A DNA stretch of 64,000 bases from CAYTZH01 sp964442285. Its GTDB lineage: Bacteria; Myxococcota_A; UBA9160; JAFDET01. Where the stretch lies: positions 1 through 64,000 of the forward strand of contig CAYTZH010000012.1 in NCBI GenBank assembly GCA_964442285.1, written 5' to 3'. Position 1 is the stretch's first letter; every line of letters begins with the position of its first letter. Positions 1 to 7,759 of this stretch are shown here, piece by piece. A program made the translations under genes and the position numbers. The notes below the pieces were generated by a model. It did no database searches and had not been told where the DNA came from. It saw only the letters and a list, made by a program, of their open reading frames with translations.

Positions 1-592
1 TGCCGGGGAAGCCGGCGATGCCGTCGGGTCCCTCGACGCCGAACAGGGTGGTGATGCCCGGCACGTGCCAGATGTTGCCGGGCTGGCGCTGGTCGGCGAC
101 CGGCACGTCGCGGAACAGGAAGTCCAGCCGGGCGAACTCCCGGCGCAGGCGCGGGCGCGTGTCGCCGGTGAACATGGTGCCGTCGAAGCCGCTGCTGCGG
201 GCGTCCGAGAGGCGCTGGGGCAGCTGCTTGACGTCGTCGCCGAACTGGTTGATGGAGGACTGGAACAGGAAGCAGCTGTCCCAGACGCAGTCGTAGCGCG
301 CCTCGATCCTGACGAAGGCCGAGAGGTAGTCGAGCGGCCCGATGGGGTCCTGCAGCAGGTCCGCCTCGATCTCGACGTTCAGCACGTTGTAGAACTGGGT
401 CAGGGTGAAGCCGTCGGTGATCTCGTAGTCGTTCCCGATGGTGCGGATCTGCGCTTCCCAGAAGCCGTGGATCTGGAGCGCGCCGTCGAAGGCCTCGATC
501 GCCCGCGCGGTCCGCGCGAGGCCCCCCGAAGCCAACGAGATCGCGAGCGAGATTGCGACGAGAACTGCCACGCGAGAGGCGCGCCGAGCCAT
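1..592 (-). CDS. DUF1302 family outer-membrane-type protein, N-terminal part (cut by window edge)
   Basis: About 197 residues are visible before the gene runs off the left edge. The start ATG follows a GGGGGAGATC ribosome site. A signal peptide (MARRASRVAVLVAISLAISL and on to an Ala-rich cleavage zone) is followed by IEAFDGALQIHGFWEAQIRT. This resembles the mature start of the large DUF1302 protein at 10817-14311 (LEALDGKVQVHGYAESVMRG), and both share an RYDCVW segment further on. DUF1302 proteins are predicted outer-membrane or periplasmic beta-rich proteins, usually found with DUF1329 partners; their biochemical role is not settled. No DUF1329 partner lies next to this copy inside the window. 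The family call rests on similarity to the second copy and general family features. Confidence 0.8.
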   Translation of the reverse strand, partial: MARRASRVAVLVAISLAISLASGGLARTARAIEAFDGALQIHGFWEAQIRTIGNDYEITDGFTLTQFYNVLNVEIEADLLQDPIGPLDYLSAFVRIEARYDCVWDSCFLFQSSINQFGDDVKQLPQRLSDARSSGFDGTMFTGDTRPRLRREFARLDFLFRDVPVADQRQPGNIWHVPGITTLFGVEGPDGIAGFPG

Positions 593-753
593 GATCTCCC
601 CCTGAGCACCCGATCGCCCCGGCGCGGCCCGCCGATGTCTCGGCAGTCCGAGCCAGGGTCACGCGCCGCCGAGCACCCGCGGGACCACCCCGGACTCGGA
701 GACGCGCGGAACCGGGGCCTCCCCAGACCCCGGAATCCTTCACCAGCAGGACC

Positions 754-759
754 TTTATA
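754..759 (-). promoter_or_regulatory. Candidate -10 element for the left-edge DUF1302 gene
   Basis: Read on the minus strand this is TATAAA directly preceded by TG, about 160 bases upstream of the DUF1302 start. It stands out because the surroundings are nearly all G and C. No good -35 hexamer is visible. The other DUF1302 gene has a similar TATAAG at a similar distance (10672-10677), which adds some weight. Confidence 0.35.
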
Positions 760-801
760 CAGCATGTTGCGGAGCCCCCGCACGCCCGTGTGGCGGATTC
801 G

Positions 802-1599
802 TCACTCCGGCGACGTCCCACGGACCGCCGGATCGAGGTCCACGCCGACCGGGCAGTGGTCGGAGCCCAGCACCTCCGGCGCGATGAAGGCGCCGCGGAC
901 GAATCGCATCGCGGCGGCCGAGGCCAGGACGTAGTCGATCCGCCAGCCCACGTTCGCCTCGCGGGCGCCGCCCCACTGGCGCCACCAGCTGAAGTGGCCC
1001 GGACCGGGCTCGAAGCGGCGGTAGGTGTCCACCCAGCCCGCGGCCAGCCAGCGGTCGATCTCCGCGCGCTCCTCGGGGAGGAATCCGCTGCTGCGCCGGT
1101 TGGCGGCGGGCCGGGCGAGGTCGATCTCGCGATGGGCCGTGTTGAAGTCGCCCATGACCAGCACGCGCAGTCCGCCTCGGCGGAGGCGGGCCAGCCGGTC
1201 GAAGAGGGCGCGGTAGAAGGCCAGCTTGTACGGCACCCGGCTGTTGTCTCGCTTCGTACCGCTGCCTTTCGGAAAGTAGACATTGGCGACGACGAGGCGG
1301 CCGAAGCGGGCGATCTGGAGCCGCCCCTCGCGGTCGAAGCGCGGCTCGCCCAGGCTCGTCTCGACGCGGTCCGGCCGCCGCCGGGAGAAAAGGCCCACGC
1401 CGCTGTAGCCCCGGCGCTCGGCCGGCGAGAATCGGGTGTGCCAGCCCCGGGGTGCGCGCACGGACGCCGGGAGCTCGGCCTCGAGCGCCCGGACCTCCTG
1501 GACGCCCACCACCTCGGCGCCGGAGCTCGCCAGCCAGTCCGGGAAGCCCCTGGCGGCGCACGCCCGCAGCCCGTTCACGTTCCAGCTGACGATTCGCAA
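802..1599 (-). CDS. xthA: Exodeoxyribonuclease III (AP endonuclease)
   Basis: A 265-residue protein of the ExoIII/EEP family: Mg-dependent, cutting DNA at abasic sites and degrading 3' ends in base-excision repair. All family landmarks are present: NVNGLRA at residues 7-13, catalytic Glu35 in QEV, Tyr108, the GDFN motif with Asp151 and Asn153, IDYVL with Asp222, and the C-terminal SDHCPV with Asp247 and His248. Length and spacing match E. coli Xth closely. It begins directly after the speA stop codon (speA ends at 1600), so the two are probably co-transcribed, although they are functionally unrelated. Confidence 0.95.
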   Translation of the reverse strand: MRIVSWNVNGLRACAARGFPDWLASSGAEVVGVQEVRALEAELPASVRAPRGWHTRFSPAERRGYSGVGLFSRRRPDRVETSLGEPRFDREGRLQIARFGRLVVANVYFPKGSGTKRDNSRVPYKLAFYRALFDRLARLRRGGLRVLVMGDFNTAHREIDLARPAANRRSSGFLPEERAEIDRWLAAGWVDTYRRFEPGPGHFSWWRQWGGAREANVGWRIDYVLASAAAMRFVRGAFIAPEVLGSDHCPVGVDLDPAVRGTSPE

Positions 1600-3519
1600 T
1601 CAGTCTTCGCGGGAGAGGTAGGTGTACTCGCGCAGGCCCTGGGCGTAGCGCTGGCGGAGCCGGGCGGACTCGTCCAGGGAGATCTGACCGCGGCGCAGGG
1701 CGTCCTCGATGACTCGGCGCACCTTCTCGGCCAGGGCGCGCTCGTCGTACTGCACGTAGCGGAGCACGTCCGCGACCGTGTCGCCCTCCACGTGGTGGTC
1801 GACCACGTAGCCGTCCTCGTCGAGGCGGACGTGCACGGCGTCGGTGTCGCCGAAGAGGTTGTGGAGGTCGCCGAGGATCTCTTGGTAGGCCCCGACCAGG
1901 AAGACGCCCACGTAGTAGGGCGCGTCGGTCCAGGCGTGCAGCTCGAGGACGTCCTTCACGTCCCGCTGGTCGATGAATTGGTCGATCTTGCCGTCGCTGT
2001 CGCAGGTGAGGTCGGCGAAGATGCCGCGCCGGGTCGGTCGCTCGTCGAGGCGCTGCAGGGGCATGACCGGGAAGAGCTGCTTGACCGCCCAGTGGTCGGG
2101 CGCCGACTGGAAGATCGAGAGGTTGCCGTAGTAGGTGTCGGCCAGGCCCCGCTCGAGCTCGGCCAGCTCCTCCGGCAGGTAGGGCAGCTCCCGGGCGATC
2201 CGCAGGACCTTCTCGCAGCAGGCCCAGAACAGGCGCTCCACCCGCGCGCGCGCCGGGAGGTCGAGATAGCCGAGCGAGAAGAGCGACGTGGCCTCCTCCT
2301 TCAGCTGGAGGGCGTCGTGGTAGGCCTCGCCCACGTTCTTGCGGGTGACGGTGGTGTAGACCTCCCAGAGGTCCTGGACGACCTTCTCCTCGCCCTCTCC
2401 GGGCGGCGTCGGCTCGACGCCGCGGCTGATCTCGTTCACCCCGAGCACGTCGAAGACCAGGACCGAGTGGTGGGCCACCATGGCGCGCCCGGCCTCGGTG
2501 ACGATGTCGGGGTGCGGGACGCCCGCGGCGTCGGCGGCCTCCTGGAGCGAGGCGACCACGTCGTTGGCGTACTCCTGCACGCTGTAGTTCATGGACGAGT
2601 GGAAGTTGGTCTGGGAGCCGTCGTAGTCGACGCCCAGCCCACCGCCCACGTCCACGAGCGTGGGGCGCGCGCCGAGGGCGTGCAGGCCCGCGTAGATGCG
2701 GCTCGCCTCGCGCAGGGCGTCCTTGTGGGCGCGGATGGCGGTGATCTGGGAGCCGATGTGGAAGTGGAGGAGCTCGAGGCAGTCGAGCATGTCCTCCGCG
2801 CGCAGCCGCTCGACGGCGTCCACGATCTCCGAGGCCGAGAGGCCGAACTTGGAGCGGTCGCCCGTCGACTCCACCCACTTGCCCGCGCCCTTGGTCGTGA
2901 GCCGCGCCCGCAGCCCCAGGTGGGGGCGGATGCCCAGCTCGCTGGAGGTCTTCAGGATGAGGTCGATCTCGCGGAAGCGGTCGATCACGATGATGGGGGT
3001 GCGCCCCAGGCGCTGGGCCAGGAGCGCTGTCTCCACGTAGGCGCGGTCCTTGTAGCCGTTGCAGATGATCAGCGTGCCCGGCGTGTCGAGCAGGGCCAGC
3101 GCCACCAGCAGCTCGGGCTTGCTGCCGGCCTCCAGGCCCACGCCCACCTTCGCGCCGTGGGCGACGATCTCCTCCACCACGTGGCTCTGCTGGTTGACCT
3201 TGATGGGGTACACACCGCGGTAGCGCCCGGTGTACTCGTACGCCTCGATGGCCTTCTCGAAGGATCGGGCCAGGCCGTGGATCCGGCTGGCCAGCACGTC
3301 GCTGAAGCGGATGAGGATGGGCGTGCGCAGCCCGCGGCGCTCGAGGTCGGCGACGAGCTCGGGGAGGTCGATGGCGGGACCGCCCTTGCCGCGCGGGCAG
3401 ACCTCCACGTGGCCCGTCGGGTCGATTCCGAAGAACCCCGAGCCCCAGCTGGCCACGTTGTAGAGCTCCAGGCTGTCGCGAATCGTCCAGCCGCGCATGC
3501 CGTTCTTGCTGCCAGCCAT
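1600..3519 (-). CDS. speA: Biosynthetic arginine decarboxylase
   Basis: A 639-residue PLP enzyme that converts arginine to agmatine, the entry to putrescine and spermidine synthesis. The fold-III barrel carries the PLP lysine in YPIKVNQQ (Lys107), the glycine-rich phosphate loop in LVDVGGGLGVDYDGS, and the C-terminal active-site Cys in TCDSDGKIDQF. The length is close to the usual 630-660 residues, so it is complete. The start is set by GGAGGG upstream of the ATG at 3519. A short 9-bp repeat lies just upstream. The window has no agmatinase or agmatine deiminase, and the spermidine-synthase-like gene at 36357-38870 is probably not a true aminopropyltransferase. Confidence 0.95.
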   Translation of the reverse strand: MAGSKNGMRGWTIRDSLELYNVASWGSGFFGIDPTGHVEVCPRGKGGPAIDLPELVADLERRGLRTPILIRFSDVLASRIHGLARSFEKAIEAYEYTGRYRGVYPIKVNQQSHVVEEIVAHGAKVGVGLEAGSKPELLVALALLDTPGTLIICNGYKDRAYVETALLAQRLGRTPIIVIDRFREIDLILKTSSELGIRPHLGLRARLTTKGAGKWVESTGDRSKFGLSASEIVDAVERLRAEDMLDCLELLHFHIGSQITAIRAHKDALREASRIYAGLHALGARPTLVDVGGGLGVDYDGSQTNFHSSMNYSVQEYANDVVASLQEAADAAGVPHPDIVTEAGRAMVAHHSVLVFDVLGVNEISRGVEPTPPGEGEEKVVQDLWEVYTTVTRKNVGEAYHDALQLKEEATSLFSLGYLDLPARARVERLFWACCEKVLRIARELPYLPEELAELERGLADTYYGNLSIFQSAPDHWAVKQLFPVMPLQRLDERPTRRGIFADLTCDSDGKIDQFIDQRDVKDVLELHAWTDAPYYVGVFLVGAYQEILGDLHNLFGDTDAVHVRLDEDGYVVDHHVEGDTVADVLRYVQYDERALAEKVRRVIEDALRRGQISLDESARLRQRYAQGLREYTYLSRED

Positions 3520-3528
3520 CCGACCCTC

Positions 3529-3555
3529 CGATCCGACCGATCCGACCGATCCGGG
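3529..3555. repeat. Short tandem repeat CGATCCGAC upstream of speA
   Basis: Two perfect copies and one variant copy (CGATCCGGG) of a 9-bp unit sit head to tail immediately upstream of the speA ribosome site. This may be replication slippage; a role in speA control is possible but nothing else supports it. Confidence 0.6.
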
Positions 3556-3704
3556 GCTTCCGTCGATCCGGGGATTCCGATCCGGCGTACCGGCGGTGCT
3601 CCGAAGGGAGCGAGGTCCGCCCGGGGTGGGGGACGCGAGCGGAAGTATGCGAGACGGTTATAGCTTTTCTGCGCGGGGCCGCACCCGGAAAAGCGCGTCG
3701 TCCC

Positions 3705-4979
3705 TCAGATTTCCTCGTCGTGTTCCGCGCCCGTGGCCAGCTCCCGCACGCGCGCCACGCCGCGGGCGGCCTCGTCCTCGCCCACGAGGAAGACCCGCGC
3801 GGCGCCGGCCCGGTCGGCGTGGGCCAGGGCCTTCTTGAGGCGCGTCCCCCCGAGCACCAGCTCCACGGCCCGGCCCCCGGCGCGCAGGCGGCTGGCGGCG
3901 CGGATCGCCAGGGGACGCTGGGCCTCGTCGAGCGCCACCACCACGTCGTCGAGGCGCCGCGGCAGCTCCGGCAGCAGACCGCGGTCGCCCAGCAGCTCGG
4001 CGATCACCACGTCGCCCAGCCCGAAGCCGACGGCGGGCAGCGCCGGGCCGCCGAGGGTCTCGATCAGCCGGTCGTAGCGACCGCCGCCACAGACCGCGCG
4101 CAGCGCGCCGGAGGTGTCGAAGGCCTCGAACACCACGCCGGTGTAGTACGCGAGGCCCCGCACGACCGACGCGTCGAAGACGACCCGCTCGGCGATGCCG
4201 TAGGCCTCGAGCAGGGCGAACAGCGCTCGGAGCTCGGCCAGGGCGGGCGAGCCGCTCCCCGCGGCCGCGGCCGCCTCGTCGAGGCTCCGTACCGAGAGGG
4301 CCTCCACCACGCCCCGGGCGTCGTCGCGGCCCAGGCGCACCTCGCCGTCCGGGTCCACGAGCTGGTCGACCACCGCATCCGCCCCGATCTTGTCGAGCTT
4401 GTCGACGATCACGCACAGGGGCGCGAAGGCGTCGGGTCGGTCCCGGAGCACGCCGGCGCGCAGGGTCTCCTCGAGCAGGGCGCGGCTGTTGAGCCGGATC
4501 TTCACCGCGTCGGGCCCGAGGCCCAGGCGCTCGAAGAGGCTCGCGACGGCCGCCAGCAGCTCGGCCTCGGCCCCCACGCCCGGCTCGCCCAGGATCTCCA
4601 CGTCCCACTGGTAGTGCTCCCGGGTGCGACCCCGGGTCATGCGCTCGTAGCGCCAGTTCTGTCCCACGGTGAACCAGCGCAGCGGCAGCCGCAGCGCCCC
4701 CGCGCGGGCGATCACCATCCGCGCGATGGAGGGCGTGAGCTCCGGGCGCAGCGCCAGATGGCGGTCGTGCAGGGTGAAGTGGTAGAGCTGCTCGACGATC
4801 TCCTCGCCGGCCTTGCGGATGAACAGGTCGGCGTGCTCCACCACCGGGGCGTCGATCTCCTCGAAGCCCCAGCGGCGCGACACCTCGCGGAAGTGGTCGA
4901 AGAGCCACGTCCGCAGCCGCATCTGCTCGGGATAGAAGTCGCGCGTGCCCCGCGGCGGTCTCAGCGCGTCCTTGGCCAC
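3705..4979 (-). CDS. hisS: Histidyl-tRNA synthetase
   Basis: A class II aminoacyl-tRNA synthetase of 424 residues, which charges tRNA-His. The start is the GTG at 4979: translation from there gives VAKDALRPPRGTRDFYPEQ, the usual N-terminus, whereas the open frame upstream is just GC-rich antisense of the next gene. Visible motifs are GTRDFYP at the N-terminus, ALRPELTPSIAR (adenylate site), motif 2 around WRYERMTRGRTREHYQWD, the histidine-binding GLAYYTGVVFEA, and motif 3 GFGLGDVV. The C-terminal anticodon-binding domain ends in ATGAEHDEEI. It is divergent from the FG-GAP lipoprotein gene. Confidence 0.95.
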   Translation of the reverse strand: MAKDALRPPRGTRDFYPEQMRLRTWLFDHFREVSRRWGFEEIDAPVVEHADLFIRKAGEEIVEQLYHFTLHDRHLALRPELTPSIARMVIARAGALRLPLRWFTVGQNWRYERMTRGRTREHYQWDVEILGEPGVGAEAELLAAVASLFERLGLGPDAVKIRLNSRALLEETLRAGVLRDRPDAFAPLCVIVDKLDKIGADAVVDQLVDPDGEVRLGRDDARGVVEALSVRSLDEAAAAAGSGSPALAELRALFALLEAYGIAERVVFDASVVRGLAYYTGVVFEAFDTSGALRAVCGGGRYDRLIETLGGPALPAVGFGLGDVVIAELLGDRGLLPELPRRLDDVVVALDEAQRPLAIRAASRLRAGGRAVELVLGGTRLKKALAHADRAGAARVFLVGEDEAARGVARVRELATGAEHDEEI

Positions 4980-5064
4980 GGCGCACCCAATACCACAGGG
5001 CGGGCGGCCACGCCTGCGCGAACCCCACGGGATTGCTATGAAACCGCCTTCCACGGGAGGACTC

Positions 5065-6366
5065 ATGGCGCGCCGAACAATCCGCTTCCTGGCCCTGGCT
5101 CTTGCCCCGGCGACCTTCGCCTGCGGGCCGCAGGGAGAGACCGGGGGGGCCGAAGACCCCGCTGCCTCCGGGGCCGCCGGCTCCTCGGCGCCGGCGGACC
5201 TGCCCCGGGGCCTCCTGCTCGGGCTCTCGCCCTTCGAGGTCACGCCCGAGGGCAAGGTGCTCCCCAACCCCCAGCCCGCGCGCCTGGAGTTCGTGGTGCG
5301 CCAGGGCGGCGAGTGGCGGGTGTCCCACGTGGACGACCCGGCCAGCAACGTCTTCCACAAGGCGATGGTCTACGAGCCGCCGGGCGGCGCGCCGGGGATC
5401 CTCACCCTGGGCGGCAGCGCGGCGGTGCTGAAGGTGCGCCGCCCCGACGGCACGGTCGAGACCCTCTGGGAGAAGGATTTCGGCGGCCGCTTCAGCCGCA
5501 TGCGCGACGCCGAGATCGCCGACCTCTTCGGCGACGGCAGTCCCGCCCTGGCCGTGGCGACCCACGACCAGGGCGTGGTGGCCACCGTCCGGCTCCGGGA
5601 GGGCGGGGGCTGGGACGTGGTGGAGCTCGACCAGGAGAAGGACACCTTCGTCCACGAGATCGAGATCGGCGACCTCGACGCCGACGGGACCCTCGAGGTC
5701 TACTCCACCCCGAGCGAGCCCAACCGGCTCGACGGCAGCCCCCAGCCCGGCAAGGTGGCCCGCTACGTGCCGGCCCGGGGCGAGGGCCGCGCGATCGTCG
5801 CCGACCTCGGCAACCGCCACGCCAAGGAGATCCTGGTCGAGGACGTGGACGGCGACGGGACCGACGAGCTCTACGTCTCCGTCGAGGGCGAGACCGAGGG
5901 CAAGGGGCGGGAGGCCCGGCTGGTCCATCCCGTGGAGATCCGCCGCTACGAGGCGGGCACGGATCCGGCCGAGGGCGCCGTGATCGCCGTCCTGACCGGC
6001 GAGCGCCTGTGCCGCTTCCTCACCGCGGGCGACGTGGACGGCGACGGCAAGAAGGAGATGGTGGCCGCCGCGTTCAAGAGCGGGCTCTGGCTGCTGCGTC
6101 CCGGCGCCGACCCGAACCAGCGCTGGACCGTGACCTCCATCGATCGCGAGTCCGGCGGCTTCGAGCACGCCTCGCTGCTGACGGACCTCGACGGCGACGG
6201 CCGCGACGAGCTCTACGTGGCCAGCGATCGCGACGGCCAGTTCCGACGCTACATCTGGAACGGCAGCCGCTTCGACCGCGAGGTGATCTTCTCGCGGGAG
6301 GTCGCGAACAGCGTGTTCACCTGGAACATCATGCCGTTCCCGGTCGAGCTCCTGCTCACGGAGTAG
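5065..6366 (+). CDS. FG-GAP/VCBS-repeat exported protein, probable lipoprotein
   Basis: 433 residues. An N-terminal signal (RRTIRFLALALAPATFAC) ends at a Cys, so it is probably lipid-anchored, although Thr at the -3 position of the lipobox is atypical. The body has at least five calcium-binding-type repeats of the FG-GAP/VCBS kind: DLFGDGSPALAVA, DLDADGTLEVY, DVDGDGTDELYV, DVDGDGKKEMVAA and DLDGDGRDELYV. These should fold as a beta-propeller on the outside of the inner membrane or on the surface. GGGAGG lies 4 bases before the ATG at 5065; an in-frame ATG at 5038 has no ribosome site. The specific ligand is unknown. Confidence 0.85.
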   Translation: MARRTIRFLALALAPATFACGPQGETGGAEDPAASGAAGSSAPADLPRGLLLGLSPFEVTPEGKVLPNPQPARLEFVVRQGGEWRVSHVDDPASNVFHKAMVYEPPGGAPGILTLGGSAAVLKVRRPDGTVETLWEKDFGGRFSRMRDAEIADLFGDGSPALAVATHDQGVVATVRLREGGGWDVVELDQEKDTFVHEIEIGDLDADGTLEVYSTPSEPNRLDGSPQPGKVARYVPARGEGRAIVADLGNRHAKEILVEDVDGDGTDELYVSVEGETEGKGREARLVHPVEIRRYEAGTDPAEGAVIAVLTGERLCRFLTAGDVDGDGKKEMVAAAFKSGLWLLRPGADPNQRWTVTSIDRESGGFEHASLLTDLDGDGRDELYVASDRDGQFRRYIWNGSRFDREVIFSREVANSVFTWNIMPFPVELLLTE

Positions 6367-6397
6367 CGGCGGCGCCGCCGCCTCCGGCGATGCCCCG

Positions 6398-6736
6398 CTA
6401 GCCCGGGGGCCAGGAGAAGGGGCGGCCGCCGATGACGTGCAGGTGCAGGTGGAAGACGGACTGGCCGGCCCCGGCGCCGTCGTTCACCACCAGGCGGTAG
6501 TCCGAGAGGCCCTCCTGGGCCGCCACGCGGTTCGCCACCAGCAGCAGGTGACCGAGCAGGTCGCGGTCGTCCTCGCCCGCCTCCGAGAGCCGCGCGATCG
6601 GCTGCTTGGGGATCACCAGCACGTGGGTCGGCGCCTGGGGATTCACGTCGCGGAAGGCGAGGGCGCGCTCGTCCTCGTAGACCCGGTCCGCGGGGATCTC
6701 GCCTCGAAGGATCTTCCCGAAGATCGTGTCAGCCAT
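6398..6736 (-). CDS. HIT (histidine triad) family nucleotide-binding protein, HinT-like
   Basis: 112 residues, the normal size for HinT-type purine nucleoside phosphoramidases. It has the family start DTIFGKILRGEIPADRVYED, the HVLVIPK strand, and the catalytic triad HLHLHVIGG (His96, His98, His100). It overlaps the end of the nucleoside phosphorylase gene by 8 bases, so the two should be translationally coupled. Both act on nucleotides or nucleosides, suggesting a small salvage operon. Confidence 0.93.
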   Translation of the reverse strand: MADTIFGKILRGEIPADRVYEDERALAFRDVNPQAPTHVLVIPKQPIARLSEAGEDDRDLLGHLLLVANRVAAQEGLSDYRLVVNDGAGAGQSVFHLHLHVIGGRPFSWPPG

Positions 6737-7514
6737 CGCGTCGGGCCTCCGCCAGCATGGCGTCGGTCGCCACCTGGATGCAGATCGTCATGTTCCGGTC
6801 CAGGTCCAGCTCGGCGGGGCCGGGCCAGGGGGTGCGGTCCGACACCACACAGATGCAGCCGGCCCGGACGCCGAAGAGGCCCGCCAGGGTGAGCAGCACC
6901 CCGCTCTCCATCTCGCAGTTGAGGACGCGGGCGGCCCGCAGATCCCGGATGCGCTCGGCGAGGCCGCTGGGCCAGTAGCCTCCGACGCTCATGGACGAGA
7001 GCGAGCCGTCCGGCTCGAGGACCGCGTTGCGGGCGTAGAAGGCGTCCAGGGACCACGACACGCCCGTGTGGCAGCGGGCGCCCCGCGCGCGGGCCGCGTC
7101 CACCAGGGCGCCCACCAGGGCGTAGTCCGCCACGGCCGGGTACTCGGGCGCGACGTAGGTCCGGGAGGTGCCGTCGTCGCGCACGGCCCCGGTGGTCACG
7201 ACCAGGTCGCCGAGCGCGAGCTCCGGCGAGAGCCCGCCGCTGTTGCCCACGCGGAGGAAGGTGGTGACGCCCAGCTTCACCAGCTCCTCCACCAGGATGG
7301 CCGTGCTCGGCGCGCCGATCCCGGTGGAGGCGGCGGTGAGGGAGACCCCGTCCCGCTCCCCGGTGACGATCCGGTACTCCCGGACATCGCAGACCGGGCG
7401 GACGTCGCTCCAGCCCTCGGCGATGCGCTCCACCCGGGCGGGGTCGCCGCAGAGGAAGGCGCGCGGCGCGACCTGACCGGGGCGCAGGCCGGTAATGGGT
7501 TGGGCGTCGCTCAT
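6729..7514 (-). CDS. Nucleoside phosphorylase, uridine phosphorylase type
   Basis: 261 residues from the ATG at 7514. It belongs to the PNP/UDP phosphorylase family, which cleaves a nucleoside with phosphate to base plus ribose-1-phosphate. Visible are the phosphate-binding CGDPARVERIA at the N-terminus, STGIGAPSTAILVEEL, the RVGNSGGLSPEL loop, and the base/ribose site LNCEMESGVLLTLAGLF. The general layout resembles uridine phosphorylase (Udp). The exact base specificity cannot be read with certainty. It is upstream of, and overlaps, the HIT gene. Confidence 0.87.
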   Translation of the reverse strand: MSDAQPITGLRPGQVAPRAFLCGDPARVERIAEGWSDVRPVCDVREYRIVTGERDGVSLTAASTGIGAPSTAILVEELVKLGVTTFLRVGNSGGLSPELALGDLVVTTGAVRDDGTSRTYVAPEYPAVADYALVGALVDAARARGARCHTGVSWSLDAFYARNAVLEPDGSLSSMSVGGYWPSGLAERIRDLRAARVLNCEMESGVLLTLAGLFGVRAGCICVVSDRTPWPGPAELDLDRNMTICIQVATDAMLAEARRDG

Positions 7515-7540
7515 GGGCGGCCGAACCTTGGCGCGGCGGC

Positions 7541-7556
7541 CGGTTGCGCGCAACCG
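7541..7556. promoter_or_regulatory. 16-bp perfect palindrome upstream of the nucleoside phosphorylase gene
   Basis: CGGTTGCGCGCAACCG is a perfect inverted repeat 27 bases upstream of the phosphorylase start, in the gap shared with topB. It could be an operator for a dimeric regulator. No regulator gene is adjacent, so this is only a candidate. Confidence 0.3.
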
Positions 7557-7759
7557 CCGGCGGCAGGAGGAGCGCAACACCCGCGGGGCAGCGGCGTTCC
7601 GGCTCAAGTTTTGGTCCGGGCACCCGAGGCAGGGGGGGCGCCCGCCTTGTCAGCCCTGGGTACGTGGGTTAGGAGTGCGGCCCTCGGACCCGGCGCATCG
7701 CCGCAGATCCCCTCGGGGGGAGGGCCCCCAGGGAACGGCACGCACCAGCGGGAGCAGAC

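Noticed and set aside
755..3663. Long open frames on both strands over xthA and speA
   Set aside because: They are composed of Ala/Arg/Pro/Gly-rich nonsense typical of off-frame reading in GC-rich DNA and overlap clear enzymes with all motifs intact.
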